This document shows positions 56,582-64,000 of a stretch of DNA of 64,000 bases, piece after piece. Numbering within the stretch: the stretch's first letter is position 1; every line of letters begins with the position of its first letter. Position numbers and translations under genes: made by a program. Source of the DNA: Phallus indusiatus (taxonomy: Eukaryota; Basidiomycota; Agaricomycetes; Phallales; Phallaceae); NCBI GenBank assembly GCA_027605045.1, contig JAQFWX010000002.1, forward strand, positions 1,116,001 through 1,180,000, read 5' to 3'. The notes beneath the pieces are model-generated. The model was given only the letters and a program-made list of their open reading frames with translations, was not told the origin of the DNA and did not search any database.

Positions 56582-57664
56582 ATGATCTCCAAATCTGAAA
56601 AGTCCTATATTCGAGCATCTTTGTTGTCGGAGCCTCCAACTCGTTCTGATGGACGTGGGCTACTCGATTACCGCACCATCAAGTTGGAAGCAGGTGTTAT
56701 TGCCCAGTCCAACGGAAGTGCAATGATTAATTTGGGAAAAACTGGAGTTGTTGCTGCCTCCCGATTGGAAGTAGACAATATACTGAACGGGGAAGGGGGT
56801 CGAATCGAATGTCATGTATCGTGGTATTGTACACGTTAAATCTGACTGCGTGGTTCTTTTTTCTGACCTATTTTTGACAACAGTTCACCGGTAGCATACC
56901 CCTCTCTCTCGTCTTCGGCGCTGGATGACCTACAAATTGTTTATGGAGATTTGTTGAACTCTGTTCTGGGACATAAGACATTACAACCGACTAACCTAGA
57001 GATTCTTCCTGGACAAAAAGCGTGGCGTTTGAACCTGGATCTGATCGTATTATCGGACGCAGGAAACATATACGACGCGTTATTCATCGCGGCAAAAGCT
57101 GCTCTGTCAGATACACGAGTGCCTCTTACGCGTCCCATAGAATTTAGGACAGCAGAGCGCACTACCGAAGACAATGGTAAATCGGGATTGGACACGCGTC
57201 GACAACAAACGCAGGCTGCAGCCGATTTCGAGCTGAGGGATTATTGGGATGAAGGGGAACTGTTGTCTGGGCGAGAAGGTTGGCCCGTCTGTATTACATT
57301 GAATCTCGTCAGTCAAAAGAAGCTTGCTGCTCCTTCTTTTTCTCCGAACTCAGCAATATGACCAGCTCTCATCAACTCATTTTCTCGACGCCACATTCCA
57401 AGAAGAAGACGCGATATCTTCGCGTCTTCTAGTAATCTTTTCTTGCAAGAATCCCCAAGCACCTACACTTCATGGAATGAAATTACTAGGGACGGGAGAG
57501 GTTGTGACGCAAGATATAAAAAAGTTGATTGAGGTATACACGAGCCCTCGTCCACGACATTAAACTAATTAAACATTTAGAGTGGCGAGAAATACGCTAA
57601 GGACCTGTGCAAGCTCTTGAATACAAAATTAATTGACAATATCAATCTATCAATAAACAGTTGA
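56582..57664 (+). CDS. RRP42: Exosome core subunit RRP42 (RNase PH-like)
   Basis: Four exons (56582-56823, 56884-57307, 57366-57533, 57581-57664) give 305 aa. SYIRASLLSEPPTRSDGRGL and TIKLEAGVIAQSNGSAMINL, then GKTGVVAA, are the start of Rrp42-type RNase PH folds. GQKAWRLNLDLIVLSDAGN and IYDALFIAAKAALSDTRVP follow. The C-terminus has GTGEVVTQDIKKLIE. The ring subunits are catalytically inactive in fungi and form the RNA channel of the exosome. Two exosome-related genes (this one and LRP1) lie in the window about 15 kb apart, probably by chance. Confidence 0.94.
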
Positions 57665-58280
57665 AATTAGTTAAGTGAAGAATTTTTCGCCTGGACAGTA
57701 CCCACATCAGCTGCTGACTCGGAAAGCTCCATCGAAGCGCTTGATGCATGTGCATGTGTTGAACGTTGATGACTCAGCCACTCATTTCTTTGTGTTTTTT
57801 TTTGATCTATCTAAAAAGATCCAAATGAAATAAGATCAAGATGAGACAGGAGAATGACCGTCCCTGTGAACAATATTAAGCTTCCTTTGTGAAGAACTTG
57901 CCTCATGCTCACTCCGCCTTTGCTGTACTCACCTGTAACCAACTCCCCGACAATCGCACTGCTCCAATAATAAGTGAGTTTCAGTCGATCTCATCTCGTG
58001 TAATTTGTAACTTATTTTTTACTCTCTTTCACCGCATTATCGGATTTCATTATTAAATTAAATCCCACCATTTTCAGATCAAAGATATGTCCTGCGCTTA
58101 TTCGCTGGGGCCAAGACGTGTGGTTACGTTTTTCTGATTGAAAGAAAGGAAGGTAAAGGAAGGCTGTTGGGCATCAATAGACGCGGGGGTTATTTAACAA
58201 AAGGTCAAACGTCACTTGCTCAGCCAGATACTTTTCACAAGACAAACAACCCATTCACACAACTGAAGTTCAAGTGGCAC
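57665..58280. other. Intergenic / 5' region of the Ras gene
   Basis: No coding gene was recognised. The region probably holds the promoter and 5' leader of the Ras gene; a T-rich tract precedes possible leader introns (58020-58080). Confidence 0.5.
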
Positions 58281-59239
58281 ATGTCGGATACTGTGAGTAA
58301 TGTCTAAGCGGATTCTACTCTGATTTTCATCTTACAATGTAATTCCTTAGACTCACAACGCGCTCTATCGGCAATATAAATTGATTGTTTTGGGGAGTGG
58401 TGCGGTTGGGAAGAGCGCTCTTACCATACGATTTCTGCGCTCGCATTTCGTTGATGATTATGACCCAACAATTGAAGGTGAGTTTCTGTACACACATTAA
58501 TGTCCAATCCTGGCCTCCTTTTATCCGAATCGTAATCATGCCACACAGATTCGTATGTCAAACATACTGTCGTTGACACAGAAGAAGCCGTTCTCGATAT
58601 TCTGGATACGGCTGGACAAGAAGAATACAGGCGAGTTATTTGCCTTGAAACCGCATCACTGACGCCAAGATGTCTTTCAGCGCCCTTCGCGAGCAGTACA
58701 TGCGCAACGGGGAGGGCTTTCTACTCGTATACTCCATCACCTCAAGAGAATCGTACAGGGAGATCAAACATTTCCATCAACAAATATTAAGAGTCAAAGA
58801 CGCTGCTACGTTCCCAGCAATTATAGTTGGTAATAAGTGCGATTTGGAATTTCAGCGAGAAGTTGGAAGGGAAGGTGAGACTGTCCTTCATTTAATATAA
58901 ATTTCTATTTCACATAATTGATGATCGTGGTTCCGCAGAGGGTCGTGATCTCGGCAGAGAGCTGGATTGTATGGTAGAAGAGACATCAGCCAAAGATGGT
59001 ATTAATGTTGATGAAGTTTTCCATATGCTGGTTCGTCGTATAAGGCAACATAACAAGGTATGTCTGTCAGGTAATCAACAATACGGATTTTCACTGGAAT
59101 TGTTATATTTGAATAATAGGCCCAAAAGTATCGACGAACGTTATTACATCCTACGAGTCTACTTGCCCAGGAGAATGAAGAAGCCAAAAATCAGAATGAC
59201 TTGGGAACGAAGCTATGTTGCGGATGTATTATTGTTTGA
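58281..59239 (+). CDS. Ras-family small GTPase
   Basis: Six exons (58281-58292, 58351-58477, 58549-58631, 58682-58874, 58939-59057, 59120-59239) give 217 aa. The P-loop is [12 protein letters not shown], switch [12 protein letters not shown], switch [22 protein letters not shown], base recognition VGNKCDLE, and ETSAKDG. The C-terminus CCGCIIV has a CaaX box (CIIV) for prenylation and two more cysteines for palmitoylation. The plasma-membrane signalling switch is typical of fungal Ras2/Rap-like proteins acting on growth, cAMP or mating. The residue equivalent to Ras Gly13 is Ala. Intron 3 has a GC donor (AG|GCGAGT) that is required for YSALREQ. Confidence 0.96.
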
Positions 59240-59741
59240 AGGGTTACGAAGACCTTATTTATTATTTATTATTGGGCCGCTGTTTTAACTCAAGTCCCTG
59301 ATCGACTCTTTTGGACCACAGGATTCAATTTCGTATGGCATATATTACTCATTGTTTCATTCAATTATTTGTTATTCGCATATCTCATAGCCTTCATTCT
59401 TGCGATGTTACCTGATATGAAGTTAATAAACGTTTGTTGATAATTTAGGCTGGCTGAGACGCGACCGTAATTGCAGTGACGGATGGCTTGGAGATACTCA
59501 TCAGCCTGGGCAGGTTCGGTGGAAATAAAAACAAGCATGCATAATCAGAGCCACGATTAGAATGTCCCAACAATTACAGAAATAGACACAGCACAAGTTC
59601 TGTACAATTGAACCAGATAAAAATTAGCCGACTTAAAGATAAAGAGAGCCCAAACGAGAAAGACGGGTTGAGTATGTATGTATGTATGCAATAGATGTGC
59701 AAGTCCCAAAGTATTTTTCCCTTTGAAAAGAAAATGAATAA
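59240..59741. other. Convergent 3' spacer
   Basis: Between the stops of the Ras gene and the six-hairpin glycosidase. It contains a short TATG/GTAT microsatellite at about 59672-59690. No gene seen. Confidence 0.6.
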
Positions 59742-61490
59742 TCAAAATAGTAACCATGCGAGAAGAATCAAATGAGAAATCATATAAAGCGTTTTTGGAA
59801 GAGCAAGGTGAGCCCCATTGGCCCCCGGGGAACCAATGGCGACCCAGTCTTTATGGGCAGCAGTCATTTCGACAACAAATGCTTGACCTTCGGGAGACTG
59901 AGATCCTTGTGTAGTCCAATCGATTGGATTAACTACAGGTGTTAACCAGCCATCAGATGTTATCTAGAGATTGTTATTCGGCTGCTCGTTGTCAGTAGAG
60001 AGTGATTGCTACGCTTACGTGGTCGCTGGTACTTAGTACCATCCTGCTCTTTTCTGCATGAGGGAGGTTGTGATATACACCTTCCAGTACGGCTAGACGA
60101 TATGTCGAAGCGGCGAGAAGTGCGGTGCTTGATGCATCCTCAAAGGTAGTACTGTTAGTTGCGTAATTAGGGAAAAGACCGGACGGGTTCTAGAGGAGAA
60201 AAATAAGATGGTGTCTCGGTGATGCCATACCATGGCAATAACATATGAAGTGTCCTTACAATGTTACCGTACATCCCATCCAGAATCTCAATGACCCAGT
60301 TTTTAAGATCATTCTGTTCGCTTTGAAGCTGATTAGCGAAATGTGAGTTCTTTATTGTAGCGAGTACGCGGAGTGTTCCTGCCGCGGCCCACCCATTACC
60401 TGGAACATGAAATCAATTTAATTTTATATTTGATAAATCCCAGCGAAATAAAGTCATACCGGTAGACCAATGTCCTGAATCAGCTGCGCCTGTACCAAGG
60501 TCTATATGACGCCACACATTATTGGCATCTGGGTCACGAAGATACTTGCGATAAAGCATGATTTGGTTGTATGCTTCAGTGACAATAGACTGGTTATTTG
60601 TCAATACACCATAGTAAGCAAGAAACGGCGGGACCATGTAAATGAAATCTGCCCTATTGAGAATATTCGAGAAATAGTATGCTTCCGGTGTGGTGGAAAA
60701 CGCACCATAATTGAACTTCAGAGACACGGTGACTTATGGCGCCATCAGATGTGCGAGGTACAACGTTCAAGATGTAATTCAATTGATTTTGTGCTGCTCC
60801 TGCAAAATTCAATGGCCCGCTTGTTGTGACAAGTGGAGTTGGAGAACTTGTGGCTGATGACGAAGAGGAAGTGGCGCTGGAGGAGTGACTGCTAGTGGAG
60901 GTGTTGGTTGTGGGGGTTGTAGAGGTTGTGGCATTTTGACTGACAACGTCCGCAAAACGAGCAGCATTTTGCGATGATTGCGCAGATTGAAAACCGGTCC
61001 AGTTAGCCAATAGTACGGCCACACCTAGACTAGCGGGATCGCCAGCTGCACCATCACCGTCTATGAGTGCCTGTGGAGTGCCATTGTTGGGACCGTTGCC
61101 GAGATCGGCGACTGTCATTGCAGCAATTGCCAGGACATCTGTTAGATTCGTACTCCCTGCTACTGACGAGGGTGGTGATTTGGGAGGAGGTAAGGGCGTG
61201 TTGGAAAACACAGAGTAGAAGGTCGCATTTAGTTCTGTTAGAGCTTGAGCGCGTGTACCGATTTCCCAGCTGTTTAAAGCTGATTTTAGAACAAGGACTT
61301 TATGGTCATTGATGACGACTTTTATTCACCTTTGTGTTGCGCCTTCTGCGAGACGGGCAAGAACGAGATTAAGCTGCTCATTTGTGATGTCCTGAGCAGA
61401 GACGATCCAAGGAATGAAGGAAAGAACGACAAAGAGAGTTGACCAATGGTGTGTCCTAATGTCTCGGGCACGTTTGAGATACGAATGCAT
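59742..61490 (-). CDS. Secreted six-hairpin glycosidase-like protein
   Basis: Six exons from ATG 61490. An N-terminal signal sequence (WSTLFVVLSFIPWIVSA) precedes ALTELNATFYSVFSNTPLPP. A long Ser/Thr-rich linker divides an N-terminal part from the catalytic-like half: QLNYILNVVPRTSDGAISHR, LWADFIYMVPPFLAYYGVL, WRHIDLGTGAADSGHWSTG and GNGWAAAGTLRVLATI. The Asp in LWADF and the HWSTGNGWA motif occur in GH88/GH105-type six-hairpin enzymes and in a large mushroom family of unknown substrate. The C-terminal hydrophobic tail (YMISHLILLAWLLF) fits a GPI anchor. Likely acts on polysaccharide outside the cell; the exact sugar is not deducible. Confidence 0.82.
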
Positions 61491-62118
61491 GATTTGAGGA
61501 CCCGTGTATGTGTCTCAAAATAGAGGAGAAATGCAAACAATTTTTTTTTGATTTTAGTAGTTGCGAGAAAGAGAGGAAAAGAAGTAAGGTTTCCACCACA
61601 TTCTGTTAAGAAAGGGAATGCGTGGAGGCGGAAGGTACGGCGTCAGGGTCGAAGAGAGGGGGCACCGCTGCTCCAGCTGAGCAGCAACTTTTAGGCCAAA
61701 AGGCTAGAAGCGGTCGCCGACTAATTTAGCTAAAATAAAAACCCACGCGGAATATCATGATGTGCGATTGACATGTGGCCAATAATTGGTGAACGCTTCG
61801 CTGTAACATGTCTAGTTATTGATGATTTGTATCAATCGCTTTTCTTCATTCCTCAGTGCAATAAAATGAAAACTGACATTTCCAGTTCCTTGACCCGGCA
61901 TAAGCTCGGCATTGACTTTGCAAGTTGCTAAAAGGAGGCGCGGGGGATTTGTCACTGAGATGTCACAAGAACGTTTGTATTATGTAATAGGCTTGGCATC
62001 GATGTCCCCGGACCAACTCGGTTTGCACAGAAAAACATCCGTCGATTTTCAGAAACTCAGTTTTACAAAAACTATTACATATCGTCTATTTGTTTCCTAC
62101 GTTTATATACTTCCAAAT
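61491..62118. other. Intergenic, promoter of the glycosidase gene
   Basis: No gene recognised. An 87-codon plus-strand frame at 61912 has no motif and overlaps the 3' end of the next gene. Confidence 0.5.
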
Positions 62119-62882
62119 TTAAATCCTGATATTGATATGCAAAACCTCGTGCTTGTTGATAGTCGGTGGCACTGACAAAAGCGCCTCTGCATGGGCCAAC
62201 AATTTCGCAGCGACGGGTCCGTTCAAGTGGGCATCGATGCCTTCTTGGGTGGCCGCAGTGTCGAAGATACCAAACTCGGTTTCACTCTTCCTAAACGCAT
62301 ACCATTGCAATGTTAAGGGTTCATTTTCCGCGACAGTAGCACAAGCACTCTTCAAGAATTCTTTGACCGTTTCCGCTTGATCAGGTTTAGCAACGAGAGG
62401 GACATATAATCCAAGTTTGGCGTCCTGTTTTGCAGATTCGGGGCGAACGAGGGATGCGAGAATCTCCACCTTATTGATTTCGGGGCCTTCCGCGAGCAGT
62501 TTCGGCGCATTTTCACCCAAAGCTGCTGCGACCTTCCCATTCAGATGGGCATCTCTCCCGGTTTCATCAGCGAAAGTATCAAAAATGGCGTATTTCGTGT
62601 CAGACAATTTGACACCAAACCTACCAAACAGATGAAACAAGCGAGGAATTAGAATTAGAGACTAGAAGCATGGTAAGCCGGACTACGGGCGTACCATTCT
62701 GTAGTCAACGGTTCCGATTCGCTCACTATTTGGCGTCCAACGCCGATGAAGCTGCTAAGAGCTTCGCTCTTGTCCGGTTGGGCCGTAAGGGGGACAAAAA
62801 GACCAACGGTTGCTATATGGAGAAAACGGCAACTTAAGAAAGCATATATATAGGCGGACAGCGAACACCTACTGTTTGGCAT
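62119..62882 (-). CDS. Two-domain dimeric alpha-beta barrel (ABM-like) protein
   Basis: Three exons (62882-62873, 62812-62695, 62620-62119) give 209 aa. Two similar halves are seen. TVGLFVPLTAQPDKSEALSS and LSDTKYAIFDTFADETGRDA then HLNGKVAAAL align with KLGLYVPLVAKPDQAETVKE and SETEFGIFDTAATQEGIDA then HLNGPVAAKL. Each half fits the antibiotic-biosynthesis-monooxygenase (ABM) ferredoxin-like fold, which normally works as a dimer, so a fused pair could form one barrel. The function is unknown, and many such proteins have no enzymatic activity. The first exon holds only 10 coding nt, so the start is less certain. Confidence 0.82.
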
Positions 62883-63612
62883 CGATACTAATTGATAATT
62901 GTTTTGCGAAGGTGAAAGTAGGAGTGCTTGGGGATGAATGAAAGATGGTGAGATAAAAGTGATTCGAGAGAGTTTTTATAAATCGATTTTGAAACACAAG
63001 TCTCAGCCTGTGGGAATTCGATTCTGGCGATCTTCCGAGAACAGCGCGGAGGTTGTCGGCCTATGGGAAAATCTTATTTTTTCATCGTGCAAGACCAGAT
63101 TAATGAAGCTGGTGCACTCGAGGAAGATAAAAAACTTTTGTAAAAAGACTTAAAAAACACATAAATACCAGTATTATGCCTAATATTCAGGCCATGGTCA
63201 ACAAGAACTGTGTGACCCACTGACGTCATTTGGTGGGTGGCGTCACAGTCCGACGATGGAACGGGGCATGCTGTAAAAACGATTAACTACCTGCATGATA
63301 AAGAATTGTACTCGATAGCAAAGCCGAAAACGGGGTGATATCAACTGCGGTGAATCCTCTCTTTCAGATCACCTCAGATTTCTCAGCAGGAGAACCTGTT
63401 GGCAGGGCTGCTGCCAGTGGGGCGTGCTTAAAGATGAACCAACGATGCTGATTGCTGATTGCTTTCTTAAATCCTTGTCATGCAGATCCAATAACGGTTG
63501 ATCTTCGATTTGAATTGATATGGCATACTTATGAATGGCGATAAGCAACTAGACTTGAAATGGTGAGTGCATATACAACATTAGCTTACATACACTCTGA
63601 TCGCAAATTTAG
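62883..63612. other. Intergenic, no gene seen
   Basis: Spacer between the ABM-like gene and the PhzF-family gene, both on the minus strand. A 71-codon plus-strand frame at 62938 has no support. Confidence 0.5.
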
Positions 63613-64000
63613 TTAAGAATAGAAAAATTCTCCTTTCGCAAATAGAGCAGCATTGCCTCTCAATTTGCATCTTTCTCCATCGACGACCAGTGCGATTTCG
63701 CCTGAACGCAAGCTTACTTGTTTGCCTCTTAATTCAGCTTCTGGGTCTTTTGCTAATGCTTTATGCCAATATGGAGCGATGAAACTATGCGCGCTTCCTG
63801 TAACCGGATCTTCTGGGATTCCAAACGTCGGACCGAAAACACGAGATTTAAAGTCTTCGCTGTCCCGCGTAATCGAACGCTGGCTTACTATAATGACTTC
63901 GTGTGCAGGCGCTAGACTTTTCTGCACCAACAATTATCAGATATGAAAAGGCTGATAATCCCATCGATAAACATACGAAGCCGTCCGAATTCACCGAGTG
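63613..64000 (-). CDS. PhzF-family isomerase, 3' part (runs off right edge)
   Basis: Two exons are visible. One comes from the edge to about 63991 and ends SVNSDGF before a GT donor. The other starts near 63936 and continues KSLAPAHEVIIVSQRSITRD, KSRVFGPTFGIPEDPVTGSA, HSFIAPYWHKAL, RGKQVSLRSGEIALVV and ends AALFAKGEFFYS. The FGPTFGIPEDPVTGSAH block is the C-terminal signature of the PhzF/diaminopimelate-epimerase-like fold. In fungi such proteins are mostly of unknown substrate and are not linked to phenazines. The N-terminal half with the catalytic Glu is outside the window. Confidence 0.9.

Noticed and set aside
1..64000. CRISPR array, phage genes or bacterial operon
   Set aside because: No regularly spaced repeats; genes have spliceosomal introns and eukaryotic families throughout.

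Overview
The window is nuclear DNA of a filamentous basidiomycete, most likely an Agaricomycete. Genes are tightly packed on both strands and are broken by many short introns (about 50-65 nt) with GT-AG borders. The family set is typical of mushrooms: a gypsy-type gag ORF, the agaricomycete integrase-core family, an Msb1/Mug8-like protein, an aspartic protease with a long propeptide and GPI-anchored small secreted proteins. Gene models were built by hand from reading frame, splice borders, phase and conserved motifs. Where total coding length is given, it was checked to be a multiple of three.

Layout. 1-1172: 5' part of a Ty3/gypsy gag ORF running off the left edge, with a presumed LTR/leader to its right. 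2.3-5.1 kb: two tandem paralogous hypothetical genes and a cysteine-rich protein. 6.1-8.1 kb: an intact integrase-core (DDE) gene with a repeat-bearing intron. 9.4-18.2 kb: MAD1 (spindle checkpoint), an MSB1/MUG8-like polarity protein and a small protein resembling the serine palmitoyltransferase small subunit. 20.4-28.0 kb: a metabolic/secretory block (GH16 glucanase, SDR, a small hypothetical gene, a class V aminotransferase and an aspartic protease). 29.7-31.9 kb: a long disordered protein. 32.1-37.6 kb: a ketohexokinase-like pfkB kinase, two paralogous GPI-anchored Cys-rich secreted proteins, and uracil phosphoribosyltransferase between them. 38.3-43.7 kb: SNAPc subunit 1-like, the exosome cofactor LRP1/C1D and a PIN-domain protein. 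43.9 kb: tRNA-Glu(CTC). 44.2-49.5 kb: a segmental duplication in which intact BUD32 carries a stub of prefoldin-5, and intact prefoldin-5 carries a decayed BUD32 copy; two divergent nucleotidyltransferase-like genes with damaged frames lie between them. 49.6-57.7 kb: SAC3 (TREX-2), epsin and RRP42 (exosome). 58.3-59.2 kb: a Ras GTPase. 59.7-64 kb: a secreted six-hairpin glycosidase, a two-domain ABM-like protein and the 3' part of a PhzF-family isomerase running off the right edge.

Themes. Many genes act in RNA and chromosome biology (LRP1 and RRP42 in the exosome, SAC3, SNAPc, BUD32/KEOPS, MAD1, a PIN nuclease-like protein), but their neighbourhood looks like ordinary fungal synteny, not an operon. 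No secondary-metabolite cluster, CRISPR array or prokaryotic system is present.

Most unusual signals: (i) at least three GC-AG introns and a candidate AT-AC intron whose use decides whether a DxD active-site motif is made; (ii) the BUD32/PFD5 duplication; (iii) four places where a reading frame breaks at a G or C run; (iv) very small exons (16-32 nt); (v) two pairs of local paralogues of unknown function.
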